NCBI RefSeq assembly: GCF_014837245.1
Contig: NZ_JACYFU010000003.1
Span: 1-64,000 of the forward strand
Reading direction: 5' to 3'
Origin: Devosia oryzisoli
GTDB lineage: Bacteria > Pseudomonadota > Alphaproteobacteria > Rhizobiales > Devosiaceae
DNA: 64,000 nt
Part shown: positions 42,528-51,744 of the stretch, piece by piece
Position numbering within the stretch: the first letter of the stretch is position 1
Layout: every line of letters begins with the position of its first letter
Notes under the pieces: generated by a model
What the model saw: the letters and a program-made list of their open reading frames with translations, nothing else
Told to the model about the DNA's origin: nothing
Database searches by the model: none
Program-made: the position numbers and the translations under genes

Positions 42528-43591
42528 CGATCCAGCCTCTCTCCGCTTTGCTTGTCGAACAGCAGCACCTTGTCGGCGTCGACGACAAGGGTGAGAGCCT
42601 GCCCCGGCGACAGCAATTCCGCGTCGCGGATTACGGCGCTGACTTCCGTCCCGCCGATGGAGGCGCGCACTTCCTGGGCCTCGCCGGTCGGCTCGACCAC
42701 GTCGGCGCGGGCTGTGATGCTGCCTTGCCCGAGGCTGATGTATTGCGGGCGGATGCCATAGACGATCTCGGTGCCGGCCGGCAGGTCGAGCGGGCGGGGA
42801 ATGGGGAGGACTTCCCCGCCCGGCAGCGACACGCCGCGGGCCTCGGGCCCCAGCGTTGTTACGGTCAGGAGGTTCATTTCGGGCGAGCCGATAAACCCGG
42901 CGACGAAGAGATTGACCGGATTGTTGTAGAGCTCCAGCGGTGCGCCCGCCTGTTCGATGCGGCCGCCATTGAGCACGACGATGGTGTCGGCCATCGTCAT
43001 GGCCTCGGTCTGGTCATGGGTGACGTACACCGTCGTCTTGCCCAGCCGCTGGTGCAGCGCCTTGATCTCGCCGCGCATGCGCACGCGCAGCTTGGCATCG
43101 AGGTTGGACAGGGGCTCGTCGAACAGGAACGCCCGCGGGTTACGGACGATGGCTCGCCCCATGGCCACGCGCTGGCGCTGTCCGCCCGAGAGCTCGCGCG
43201 GCAGGCGTTCGAGCAGGCTTTCGAGCCCGAGGATGCGCGCCGCCTCCGCCACGCGCTGTTCCCGCTCGGCCTTGGAGACGCCGGCGAGCTTGAGCGCAAA
43301 GCTCATGTTGTCGGCGACCTTCATGTGCGGATAGAGCGCGTAGCTCTGGAACACCATGGCCAGATCGCGCTGCTTGGCCGGCATGTTGTTGACGATCTTG
43401 CCGCCAATGGTGATTTCGCCGCCGGAAATGTCCTCGAGTCCCGCGATCATGCGCAGGAGCGTGGACTTGCCGCACCCCGACGGCCCCACCAGCACCACGA
43501 ACTCCCCCGTCTCCATGCTGAGCGAGAGATCGTCGATGACGCTGACGCCGCCATAATTCTTGCTGACGTGACGCAGTTCGATTTCCGGCAT
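42524..43591 (-). CDS. ABC transporter ATP-binding protein (UgpC/MsmK type)
   Basis: A 355-residue ATPase of carbohydrate importers. Walker A is GPSGCGKST, the signature [14 protein letters not shown], Walker [15 protein letters not shown], and a C-terminal TOBE region (residues 240-345, including [10 protein letters not shown]) often used for regulation by sugar. It is separated from the permease genes by three catabolic genes. The distance is unusual but the operon is continuous. It would energise the permeases at 48753-50662. Confidence 0.9.
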   Translation of the reverse strand: MPEIELRHVSKNYGGVSVIDDLSLSMETGEFVVLVGPSGCGKSTLLRMIAGLEDISGGEITIGGKIVNNMPAKQRDLAMVFQSYALYPHMKVADNMSFALKLAGVSKAEREQRVAEAARILGLESLLERLPRELSGGQRQRVAMGRAIVRNPRAFLFDEPLSNLDAKLRVRMRGEIKALHQRLGKTTVYVTHDQTEAMTMADTIVVLNGGRIEQAGAPLELYNNPVNLFVAGFIGSPEMNLLTVTTLGPEARGVSLPGGEVLPIPRPLDLPAGTEIVYGIRPQYISLGQGSITARADVVEPTGEAQEVRASIGGTEVSAVIRDAELLSPGQALTLVVDADKVLLFDKQSGERLDR

Positions 43592-43600
43592 GCGAGCCTC

Positions 43601-45703
43601 CTAGTTTTCCGCCACGGCAAAGCGGTCGACGGCCATCCGTCCCGCCGCACCCAGCCGCAACCCGCTCATGCCGTAGCTGAACGTCGCGTCCTCGGCTGTC
43701 ATCACCTGCTGGCCGTCGACGGAGAGCGATAGCGCGCTTCCGGTCACGGCCAGTTCGATCTTGTAGCTCCGCCCCGGCTCAGTCTTGAACGGCGCACTTG
43801 CCAGCACCGTCTGCCCCAGATCATGTTTGAGGATCACTGCCTCGCCGTTCTGGAAGCCACCGGCATAGAAGCGGTCCGTGCCGTTGACGCGCGCCGTCAC
43901 CAGGTGCGACTGCCCGGCCAGCGGCTCGATATCGGCGCTCACCACCACGTCGCGGGCATAGTAGTGCCCGGTCCAGATATCGGCATTGGACGCCGTGTGG
44001 CCATGAATGCGGCCATCGCTCTTGGTCCAGTGCCCGCGGTTCCAGGTGAACCGCGAGATGGCGCCCCATTCCTGCACTTCGGTCTTGGGGTCGATGGTGA
44101 GGTGCCCTGGCCCGAAGACCTCGAAGTCCGCCAGGTACAGCCGCCCGAGGAACTTCAACCGTCCGAAATACTCGATATTGATGCCGATCTCGTCGATGGC
44201 CTCGACGCCTTCTGGCACGACGAATTCGTACTCCTGCCAGCCCGCGCTGGAGGGCACATCCCAGGCGCCGGTCTCTTCGATGGCGCCGCTCATGGTGCGC
44301 CGCACATAGGGGGCGACACGCAGATTGCCGTCGCCATTCCAGGGGTCGAGCCAAAGCTTGAACCGCACGGTCTGCCCCGCGTCCACCACCGGCGAGAACA
44401 TCGGCCGGTAGCGCTCGTCGTCGAAGTCGGTGCGACGGTAGAACGGCTTCCAGAAGACGCGTCCGCCCTGCCCGCGCTCGAGTCGGTCGAGCTGGATTTC
44501 CAGCGACCCGCGCGACCCTTCCACCTGCTTTTCGTCCGAATGCCGGAGGCTGATCTGGTTGAAGCCCTCGGTGCGGAAACCGTGCGTCGACCCGGGCAGG
44601 TCGAAATCGAAGCGCAGACCGCGGCGGGTGAAGTCCTCGAGCCACAGCGCCGGCACCTCCCGCCCCGCAAGTTGCAGCGCCAGCACCGTCAGTTCTCGCG
44701 CAAAGCTCGGTATGTCGACGATATTGATCGAGCCGACAATGCCCGAGGCGACGAGGAAGTCGTTGATGGGCTTGCGGTACTTGTCCCAGCTCTCGTCGAG
44801 CCCCTGGAAGGTGCCAACAATGGCCGCGGCATTGCCCGCGTTACAGTCGGTGTCCCAGCCGGCCATGGTGGCGATTTCGGCCGTGCGCGGCAGCGAACCG
44901 CCGCCATAGAGGATCGCCATGATGGTCACCCCGGCATTGGGGATGATGTGGCAGACGCCAGGGTAGCGGTCATAACCCCACTCGGCGCCGAGCATGTCGC
45001 GGCAGGCGCGCCAGTCGTCGGAGTTCTGCTGGTGGAAGGCGATGACCGCCCGACACACCTTGGCATAAGTGGAATTCGGATCGATCTGCGCCAGCGCTGT
45101 CTCGATGATCGCGTCGATGGACTTGGCCTCGAACGCCGCTGCAATGGCCGCCGCGCAGAACCGCGCGCCGTTGAGCCCGTCGCCGTCATGGGCGACACTC
45201 GCCGCCATGGCTGACATTTTGGCCGCGCGCTCCGGATTGCCCGGGTTCACCCAGCCCCAGCTGTCGATGAAGATCTGCCCGCCGATCTGCTCGGCCACGG
45301 TCGTGCCATTGGTGGCGATGGCGCCTGAAAGCGGCGCGGGAATACCGGCCTGCAAGTTCTTATAGGCGGTGTGCTCGGTCGACACGCCAAACCCGCCCCA
45401 CCAGTACATGCCATGTTCTTCGGCTGCATAGTTGAGCCAGGTCTTGCCCACGTCCTCGGCGGTGCACTCGAGCCCGTAATCGCGCAGCGCCCGGATGAAA
45501 TAGACGGGCCCGTTGGTGTCGTCGTCGGCCGCAAAATTCTTGAAGTCGCGCAGATATTGCGTCACCTCGCCATAGGTGTCGTGGATACGCTCATAGCTCC
45601 AGATGGTCGGCTCGACGGGCGCGCCCAGCCGCACGCCGATGGCCTTGGCGATGAAGCCGGCATAGATTTTTTCGAGGATTTGCTGTTTGGAAAGCATGGG
45701 CAA
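43601..45703 (-). CDS. ADP-ribosylglycohydrolase-family protein with extra C-terminal domain
   Basis: A 700-residue protein. Residues 5-340 are an ADP-ribosylglycohydrolase fold with its two acidic metal sites, ADDDTNGPVYFI (near 59-70) and AGWDTDCNAGNAAAIVG (near 282-298). About residues 380-700 form a beta-rich region with repeated aromatic strands (RGSLEIQLDRL, then RFKLWLDPW, then YYARDVVVSADIEPLAGQ), suggestive of a carbohydrate-binding or lamin-G-like module. No signal peptide is present. The enzyme may cleave an N- or O-glycosidic bond of the imported compound. Confidence 0.8.
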   Translation of the reverse strand: MPMLSKQQILEKIYAGFIAKAIGVRLGAPVEPTIWSYERIHDTYGEVTQYLRDFKNFAADDDTNGPVYFIRALRDYGLECTAEDVGKTWLNYAAEEHGMYWWGGFGVSTEHTAYKNLQAGIPAPLSGAIATNGTTVAEQIGGQIFIDSWGWVNPGNPERAAKMSAMAASVAHDGDGLNGARFCAAAIAAAFEAKSIDAIIETALAQIDPNSTYAKVCRAVIAFHQQNSDDWRACRDMLGAEWGYDRYPGVCHIIPNAGVTIMAILYGGGSLPRTAEIATMAGWDTDCNAGNAAAIVGTFQGLDESWDKYRKPINDFLVASGIVGSINIVDIPSFARELTVLALQLAGREVPALWLEDFTRRGLRFDFDLPGSTHGFRTEGFNQISLRHSDEKQVEGSRGSLEIQLDRLERGQGGRVFWKPFYRRTDFDDERYRPMFSPVVDAGQTVRFKLWLDPWNGDGNLRVAPYVRRTMSGAIEETGAWDVPSSAGWQEYEFVVPEGVEAIDEIGINIEYFGRLKFLGRLYLADFEVFGPGHLTIDPKTEVQEWGAISRFTWNRGHWTKSDGRIHGHTASNADIWTGHYYARDVVVSADIEPLAGQSHLVTARVNGTDRFYAGGFQNGEAVILKHDLGQTVLASAPFKTEPGRSYKIELAVTGSALSLSVDGQQVMTAEDATFSYGMSGLRLGAAGRMAVDRFAVAEN

Positions 45704-45711
45704 CTTTCAGG

Positions 45712-46881
45712 TTAGGCGAGGTCGAGTTGGGCGAAGGCGGCTTCGCGCGCCTTGGCGGCGGCGCGGTCCGAGGCGATGATCTGGCCGGCCGTGGCTGCAA
45801 AGCCATCGGCCGCCCCCAGGAGGTCGAGGCGATTGGCGCTATCGAGCTGCCTGAGGTCGCCGGCGTCGATGACGGCCTCGCCGTGCAGCGCGCCGAGAAT
45901 GGCCCCCGCCATCACGCCGATGGAGTCCGTATCGCGGCCCGAATTGATGCCGTCGGCAATCGAACGGCGGAAATCGCCACCGGTCACCAGACAGAACCCC
46001 AGCGCGAGCGGCAGTTCCTCGATCGCCTTGAGGCGCGAGGGCTGGTAGGCGTCGGTCAGCCGACCCGCCTTGTCGGCCGTGTGGTTGACGTCGTCGCCCA
46101 TGGGCGAATAGCGGCCGATGGCTTCGTGGAAGGCCTCGACAATTGTGGCGTGGTCGCTGCCTTTTTGCCGTTCACGGCGGGCAATGGCGCAGATGTCGGC
46201 GATGGCGGCGCCGGTTCCGTCCTTGGCGAGCTCCTGCGCTGTCTCGACCACGGTGTCGATATCCGTGCCCGGCACGAAGGCGGCCGCCACTGCGGCAGCG
46301 AAAACCCCAGCCGCTTCAAGGCCATAGCTTTCCTGGTGACCGGAGGCGAAGGCGATGGCCTCGTCATAGGCCGCCCTCGGGTTTGCCGCGTTCACCACGC
46401 CAACGGGCGCGATGTACATCGCCGCACCGCAATTGACCATATTGCCGATGCCGCCCTGGCGGGGATCGCAGGCGGTCAGCTGGTGTCGCTGGAAAATCCA
46501 TTTCTCGGGATAGAACAGGCGCTCGATCAACATCGTCTCGCGCTGCAATTCGGGAATCCAGCGCGGCGTCCAAGCGATCTGGCGCACCATGCCATCCGCC
46601 ATGTCCCAGGCGTCGAGATGCCGTCCCGCCTCTCCATAGACGTTGCAGAGCGCCAGGGTCATCAGCGTATCGTCGGTGACGATGCCGTCGCCGCGCACGC
46701 GATTGTTCCGTTGCTCGGGCGGCAGGTCCATCTTGTGCCAGCGCGTAGAAAGACTTTCGACGCGGCCATAGCGCTGCCGAATGCCGTCTGCCGGCAGTTT
46801 CTCTACCGGCGCCCCCAAGGCATCGCCCATCGCCACGCCGTAAATCATGGCCCGCACGCGGGATCGGAAGGATGGGGTCAT
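45712..46881 (-). CDS. ADP-ribosylglycohydrolase-family protein
   Basis: The ATG at 46881 gives 389 residues. The N-terminus RVRAMIYGVAMGDALGAPVEKL is the classic opening of the family. The dinuclear metal site is represented by IVTDDTLMTLAL and NSGRDTDSIGVMAGAILGALHG. It starts after a repeat-rich gap behind the binding-protein gene. Two family members in one sugar operon suggest either two steps on one glycoside or a hetero-complex. True ADP-ribose substrates are not required: members also act on other ribosyl or glycosyl bonds. Confidence 0.85.
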   Translation of the reverse strand: MTPSFRSRVRAMIYGVAMGDALGAPVEKLPADGIRQRYGRVESLSTRWHKMDLPPEQRNNRVRGDGIVTDDTLMTLALCNVYGEAGRHLDAWDMADGMVRQIAWTPRWIPELQRETMLIERLFYPEKWIFQRHQLTACDPRQGGIGNMVNCGAAMYIAPVGVVNAANPRAAYDEAIAFASGHQESYGLEAAGVFAAAVAAAFVPGTDIDTVVETAQELAKDGTGAAIADICAIARRERQKGSDHATIVEAFHEAIGRYSPMGDDVNHTADKAGRLTDAYQPSRLKAIEELPLALGFCLVTGGDFRRSIADGINSGRDTDSIGVMAGAILGALHGEAVIDAGDLRQLDSANRLDLLGAADGFAATAGQIIASDRAAAKAREAAFAQLDLA

Positions 46882-46929
46882 GAACGTTTCGACTTTCTTG
46901 TCTTCATTTCGATCGACTTCGGGCCTGGA

Positions 46930-47215
46930 TGCTGGTGCACCCCGACCCTTGATCCCTCCCCACAAGGGGGAGGGAGACGATGGGACCAACCGTTCGAGCC
47001 TGCGCCTGCCTCCCCTTGATGGGGAGGGACCGAAGGTGGGGTGGAACCAGCGGCTCCCTTCCACATGGGCGAAGGAGGCGACGGAACCGACTGCTCGGGC
47101 CTGACGCCCCCTCTCCCTGAGGCGAGAGGGTCGGGGTGAGGGGTTCAGCATTCGGAGCGTTCGACGCTCCGACCCCTCACCCGGCCCTTCGGGTCGACCT
47201 CCCCCCTTGAGAGAG
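46930..47215. repeat. Hairpin-rich intergenic repeat array
   Basis: Between the binding-protein and hydrolase genes lies a run of short inverted repeats. CCCTCCCC and GGGGGAGGG occur at about 46954-46974, CCTCCCC and GGGGAGG at about 47009-47027, and CCCTCTCCC and GAGAGGG at about 47109-47130. A nested hairpin has outer arms GGGTGAGGGGT and ACCCCTCACCC around the inner palindrome CGGAGCGTTCGACGCTCCG (47152-47170). Such mosaic elements are common in Rhizobiales and may stabilise the binding-protein mRNA upstream. Confidence 0.65.
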
Positions 47216-47229
47216 AGGCCATCGGGCCC

Positions 47230-48654
47230 TTACTCGCCCAGCACGCCCTTGGCGTACTCGGTCATGCGCTCGCCGCCGGCTGCGTTGAACTCGGAGACGA
47301 ACTGGTCCCACTGGTCCATGCTGGCCTCGCCGGTGATGAACTTGGCAACCCAGGAGCGATAGACCTGCTCGGTGGCGTCCACGTCGGCGGCATATTCGGC
47401 CGGCCAGACGAAGGCGTTGTCGGGCGTGAAATCGCTCTTGAGGTTGTCGAGCGCCTGCTGTGCCGTGTCGCTCAGCAGCGGGGTCGGCGGCTGCCAGTTT
47501 GCGGCGTTGAAGAAGCGCGCATACCAGGTCGAGATGGCGTCGGTGAATGTTACCGCATCACCGTCCTTGGTGTACTGCGTGCCCTCGAAGCCCATACGGT
47601 CGATATCCTGGCCTTCCTTGGACGCCATGAAATCGAGCACCTTGAAGGCCGTCTCCTTGTTTTCCGAAAGCGCGGAAATGGCAAAGCCACGCGACTCTTT
47701 GGACACATCCACAGCCGCCAGCCCCTTGCCGCCCGGACCTTCCGGGATCGGCAGCAGAGTGAGGCTGATGTCCTCGCCCGGATGCGCCTGTCGCATCTTA
47801 CCGCCATAGATGTCGATGACTTCCGGCGAAGAACCGAAGATCACTCCGGCCTTGCCGGAATAGAACTTATCTTCCTTGACGTCCCAAGTGTTGGTGACGA
47901 ACTCCTTGTCGAACAGGTCCTTACTGGCGAGGTCGGCGTAGAAGGCGATCTTGGCCTTCTCCTGGTCGGTGATGCGCGAATTGACCCACTGGCCGTCGGC
48001 ATTCTTCATCCACGTGCCGGTGACGCCGAACGCCTGGTTGAAGATGGAATCCAGTTCCGACGTGTTGCCGTAGCCGGTCAGGCCCAGCGTGTTGCCGGTG
48101 GTGCCATCGCCGTCGAGGTCCGCATCGTGGATGGCCTGGAACAGGGCCTCATATTCCTCGACCGTGGTCGGGGGCTCCATGCCCAGCTTTTCCAGCCAGT
48201 CGCTGCGCATGACCGGCTGCGGGGCGCGCGGCGGGTAGATATACAGGAGGTAGGGATAGTTCTTGAGGCGCTCGACATTGTGCGGCCAGAGCGCATCCTT
48301 GATGTATTCCGACTTCTCGATCCAGGGGCCGAGGTCCTCCAGGATGTTCTGCTCGGCCATCTTCTGGTCGCCGCCCTGGAAGTAGATGATGTCCGGAATG
48401 TCGCCCGAGAGCAGCTTGACGCCCAGGGCATCGGCATAGCCCGAGCCGGGCATGTCGACGATCTGGATATCGACATCAGTGCCCTTGGCCTTGAGCGCGG
48501 CCTCGATGGCCTCGATTTCCTTGACGTCGTCCGGATTGGTGGTCAGCAGGTCCTTGCTGACGAGCCGGATCGTCGTCTGCGCCAGCGTCGGCGCTGCAGT
48601 GGCGCCGAGCAGGGCCATGGCGGTCGTCGCCAGCAGCAGTTTCTTCAGTGTCAT
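47230..48654 (-). CDS. Extracellular solute-binding protein (sugar ABC transporter)
   Basis: A 474-residue periplasmic protein with a signal peptide (residues 1-25, cleavage after TLAQ) and a family-1-like bilobal fold (about 430 residues in mature form). Recognisable blocks are ALGVKLLSGDIPDIIYFQGGD near 75-95 and the closing YRSWVAKFITGEASMDQWDQFV. Large size and LplA-like features suggest it binds oligosaccharides or substituted sugars. It is the most distal transport gene after the permeases and is followed by the repeat array. Confidence 0.85.
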   Translation of the reverse strand: MTLKKLLLATTAMALLGATAAPTLAQTTIRLVSKDLLTTNPDDVKEIEAIEAALKAKGTDVDIQIVDMPGSGYADALGVKLLSGDIPDIIYFQGGDQKMAEQNILEDLGPWIEKSEYIKDALWPHNVERLKNYPYLLYIYPPRAPQPVMRSDWLEKLGMEPPTTVEEYEALFQAIHDADLDGDGTTGNTLGLTGYGNTSELDSIFNQAFGVTGTWMKNADGQWVNSRITDQEKAKIAFYADLASKDLFDKEFVTNTWDVKEDKFYSGKAGVIFGSSPEVIDIYGGKMRQAHPGEDISLTLLPIPEGPGGKGLAAVDVSKESRGFAISALSENKETAFKVLDFMASKEGQDIDRMGFEGTQYTKDGDAVTFTDAISTWYARFFNAANWQPPTPLLSDTAQQALDNLKSDFTPDNAFVWPAEYAADVDATEQVYRSWVAKFITGEASMDQWDQFVSEFNAAGGERMTEYAKGVLGE

Positions 48655-48752
48655 GGATCGTCTCCTCCTAAGATATACCTGTTGTCGTCACCGGTTTGCC
48701 CGATGCGAAACCTCGTTTTTGCCGGCCCACCGGCTTGAACTTGATCGCACTC

Positions 48753-49652
48753 TCATCCCTTCACCGCCCCCGCCATGGTGCCCTTGGTGAAAAACTTGAG
48801 AATGAGCGGATAGATGGCGAGGATGGGCACGATGGTAATGAGGATCATCCCCGCCTTGAGGGCGCGGATGTTGATCTGCGCGAGCCCGAGATTGTTGTTG
48901 ACGTTGTTGGCGCCGACGATGGCCACCTTGTCGCCTTCGATCACGAACTGCCGGAGCACCACCTGCAGCGGCCACTTGCTCTGGTCGTTGAGGTAGATCA
49001 TCGCCCGGAAGAACTCGTTCCAGTGCAAGACGAGATAGAACAGCGCGATTGTCGCCAGCGCCGGCTTGGCCAGCGGCACCACCACTTGGAAGAAGGTCTG
49101 GAACGGATTGGCGCCATCGAGTTCGGCCGCTTCGAGCAGTTCCTTGGGAATCTCCTCGAAGAAGCGGATGAGGATGATCAGGTACCAGGCGTTGATCGCC
49201 TTGTAGAGAATGACGGACCAGGGGGTGTTGAGCAGGCCCAGGTTCTTCATCAGGAAATAGTCGGGGATGATGCCCGGCTCGAAAACGATGGTCACGAGCA
49301 CGAAGAGGAAGATCAGTCGTCGCCCCGGTAGGCCCGGGCGCGACATGCCCCAGGCCATCAGCGCTGTTCCGGACACGCCGATCACCACGCTGACCGCAGT
49401 CATCCAGATGGAATTGAAGATGCCGCGCTGCACGTTGGGGTGCTGCAGCAGCAGCATCCAGACATCGGGCGAAAACCCGTCGGGGAAGATGGAAAGGCCG
49501 GAAAAGCCCGCCACCTTGCTCGGCTCAGTGAACGACAGCGCCAACAGGTTCAGCAGCGGCTGGATCGTGAACACGACCAGCAGCAGCAGGGTAGACAGGA
49601 TGATGATGTATTCGATGCGCTCGAGCGGCGTGCGGCGGGAGTTCATGGCCAT
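48753..49652 (-). CDS. Carbohydrate ABC transporter permease (MalG type)
   Basis: A 299-residue permease with six helices and the EAA loop EAAELDGANPFQTFFQVVVPLAKPAL that docks the ATPase. The ATG at 49652 overlaps the stop of the first permease gene by one base (TGATG), so the two are coupled. The short C-terminus ends TKGTMAGAVKG, as in LplC-type permeases of complex sugars. Confidence 0.9.
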   Translation of the reverse strand: MAMNSRRTPLERIEYIIILSTLLLLVVFTIQPLLNLLALSFTEPSKVAGFSGLSIFPDGFSPDVWMLLLQHPNVQRGIFNSIWMTAVSVVIGVSGTALMAWGMSRPGLPGRRLIFLFVLVTIVFEPGIIPDYFLMKNLGLLNTPWSVILYKAINAWYLIILIRFFEEIPKELLEAAELDGANPFQTFFQVVVPLAKPALATIALFYLVLHWNEFFRAMIYLNDQSKWPLQVVLRQFVIEGDKVAIVGANNVNNNLGLAQINIRALKAGMILITIVPILAIYPLILKFFTKGTMAGAVKG

Positions 49653-50662
49653 CACCACACCCCCTTGCCGGTCAGCTTCTTGCTGACCATGTGCGAGACC
49701 ATCACCAGCATCATGCCGATCACCGCCTTGAACAGACCGGCGGCGGTCGCCAGCGCATACTCACCGGTCGAAAGACCGAGGCGGTACACATAGGTGTCGA
49801 GGATATCGATGGTGGAGGCGTTGACCGCGTTCTGCATGTTGATGACCTGGTTGAGGTCGGCGCTGAGGAACATGCCCATGTTGAGAATGAAGAGCGTGGC
49901 GATGGTCGGGACGATGCCCGGCAGGGTGACGTACCAGATCTTCTGCCAGCGATTGGCCCCGTCCATTTCGGCCGCGTCGTAGAGCTGCGGATCGATGGCG
50001 AAGATGGCGGCGAGATAGAGCAGGCTGTCCCAGCCGGCGGACCGCCAGATTTCCGACACCACCAGCACCCATCGGATCGTGCCGGTATTGGTCATGTAGT
50101 TGACGGGCTGGAAGCCCAGACTCTGCGCGATCTGGTTGACGGCCCCGTCCGTCGGCGACAGCAGCGCGATGAACACGCCCGAGATCACCACCCAGCTCAA
50201 GAAGTGCGGCAGGTAGATGGCCGACTGGATGGCGCCGCGCAGCTTGCCGTGCCGGATTTCGTTCAGCAGCAGCGACACGATGATCGGCACCGGAAACACG
50301 AACGCGATCTTCATGGCTGAGATGATCAGCGTGTTCGCCAGCACCTGGTAGAAAATGGGCGAAGAGAACAGGACCTGGAAGTTCTTCAGCCCGACCCAGA
50401 TGTTGGGGGGAATGATCCGCACCTGCTCGAACGCCATCTTGGCTTCCCAGATGGGGACATAGTGCCAGATGAAGAAAAACAGCAGGCCGGGGGCCATCAT
50501 CGCATAGTAGGGCCACCACTGGCGCACCTTGACCCAGAACGGAGGGCCAGACGTTTGCACTCCGCCACCCTCCTCCCCCGCCACGGGAACGTCGGCAGAC
50601 CTTGTGGGAACGTTCCCAGAAGTCGCTGCGATCGAGGCAGATCCGGTATTGGAGTGGCTCAT
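49652..50662 (-). CDS. Carbohydrate ABC transporter permease (MalF/LplB type)
   Basis: A 336-residue permease with an N-terminal cytoplasmic stretch of about 40 residues, six helices and the EAA loop DAAEMDGANRWQKIWYVTLPGIVP. It starts 15 bases after the LacI gene. A perfect 14-bp palindrome lies within its first 20 codons (50605-50618) and is a probable operator, so the coding start doubles as a control site. Confidence 0.9.
   Translation of the reverse strand: MSHSNTGSASIAATSGNVPTRSADVPVAGEEGGGVQTSGPPFWVKVRQWWPYYAMMAPGLLFFFIWHYVPIWEAKMAFEQVRIIPPNIWVGLKNFQVLFSSPIFYQVLANTLIISAMKIAFVFPVPIIVSLLLNEIRHGKLRGAIQSAIYLPHFLSWVVISGVFIALLSPTDGAVNQIAQSLGFQPVNYMTNTGTIRWVLVVSEIWRSAGWDSLLYLAAIFAIDPQLYDAAEMDGANRWQKIWYVTLPGIVPTIATLFILNMGMFLSADLNQVINMQNAVNASTIDILDTYVYRLGLSTGEYALATAAGLFKAVIGMMLVMVSHMVSKKLTGKGVW
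50605..50618. promoter_or_regulatory. LacI-type operator inside permease gene
   Basis: TGGGAACGTTCCCA is a perfect 14-bp palindrome with the AACGTT centre common to LacI-family operators. It overlaps codons 15-20 of the first permease gene. A similar palindrome lies before the LacI gene itself (51729-51744). Confidence 0.65.
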
Positions 50663-50677
50663 AAAGGGTCGTCCTCC

Positions 50678-51709
50678 CTACCCTGCCAACTGGCGGGGCT
50701 GGCGCAGCAGGTCCGCAAGGGAGCCTCTGTCCACCAGCCGGCACGGCATATAGATGCGGCCGTGTTCCGGCCGTCCTTCGATATCGTCAAACAGACTCTC
50801 CACCGCCCGGGCGCCGATGTCGCGGCCCGGCTTGGCAATGGTCGTCAGTCCGGGCGATGTGAACGCGCCGGCGGGGATGCCGTCGAACCCGAGAATGGAC
50901 ACATCGTCCGGGCAGCGAAGCCCCCGCTCCCGCACGGCCATCATGGCACCGATTGCCATCATGTCGTTGGCTGCAAAGACGCTGATATGCCCGACACGGG
51001 GACGATCCAGCACCCGCAACATGGCTTGGCGCCCGCCCTCCAGCGTGTATTCGCCGTCTTCAATGACCATTTGTGCGGGATCCACATCGCGCTCGATGGT
51101 GTGCCGTTGCACGGCGTTCAGGAACCGGGTACGGGCGAGGCGGGACCGCGGCCCGACGATCAGCACCGGCGCCTGGTGGCCCTTCGCTACAAGATGATCC
51201 AGGCCCAGCTCCACCGCCTGCGAGATATCCGAACCGACGCTTGAAACGTCCGCGAACCGCTCGGCGCTGGAGCCAATCAGCACGAAGGGCAACCCGAAGC
51301 GGTTTAGGTCGTCCAGCGCATCCGAAACAGGATTGACGATGGCGCCGTCCACCCGCGCCCGCCTCAGGGCGCGCAGGTGGCTCTCCTCTTTGCCCGGATC
51401 CCAGTCGGAGGAAAATACCAGCAGTGACACGTCCGCCTTCGCCGCGCGATCCTGCGCGCCGCGCGCTACATCCGCCCAGAAGGGGTTGGCAATGTCCGGA
51501 ATGACAAGGCCGAGCATGCCCGATCGGCCCGAGCGCATCCCCACTGCCAGGTGGTTGCGCTCATAGCCAACCGCCCGCGCCGCAGCCAGCACACGGTCAC
51601 GCGTTTCTTGCAGGACGCTCTCACCATTGGCCAAGGCGCGCGCCGCGGTGCTCTTTGACACCCCCGCCCGCTCGGCAACATCGATTATGGTCGGCCTGCG
51701 CCTTCGCAA
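50678..51709 (-). CDS. LacI-family transcriptional regulator
   Basis: The TTG at 51709, six bases after AAGGAG, starts a 343-residue protein whose first residues (RRRRPTIIDVAERAGVSKSTAARALANGE) are the LacI DNA-binding headpiece. The longer frame would run over the probable operator and is rejected. Residues 60-330 are a periplasmic-binding-like sugar domain (LGLVIPDIANPFWADVARGAQ, then FAANDMMAIGAMMAVRERG). It is the first gene of the operon and probably represses it until the imported sugar or a derivative binds. Confidence 0.85.
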   Translation of the reverse strand: MRRRRPTIIDVAERAGVSKSTAARALANGESVLQETRDRVLAAARAVGYERNHLAVGMRSGRSGMLGLVIPDIANPFWADVARGAQDRAAKADVSLLVFSSDWDPGKEESHLRALRRARVDGAIVNPVSDALDDLNRFGLPFVLIGSSAERFADVSSVGSDISQAVELGLDHLVAKGHQAPVLIVGPRSRLARTRFLNAVQRHTIERDVDPAQMVIEDGEYTLEGGRQAMLRVLDRPRVGHISVFAANDMMAIGAMMAVRERGLRCPDDVSILGFDGIPAGAFTSPGLTTIAKPGRDIGARAVESLFDDIEGRPEHGRIYMPCRLVDRGSLADLLRQPRQLAG

Positions 51710-51728
51710 CACCTTCTCCTTGTGGCTG

Positions 51729-51744
51729 GTGGGAACGTTACCAC
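51729..51744. promoter_or_regulatory. LacI-type operator upstream of the regulator gene
   Basis: GTGGGAACGTTACCAC is an imperfect palindrome with arms GTGG/CCAC and centre AACGTT, 20 bases upstream of the LacI start. It shares GGGAACGTT with the perfect copy inside the permease gene, so the regulator likely controls its own operon by looping or roadblock. Confidence 0.65.

Noticed and set aside
43823-45214. A 463-codon plus-strand frame
   Set aside because: It is antisense to the ADP-ribosylglycohydrolase gene, which has a clear active site and neighbours, and shows no family sequence.
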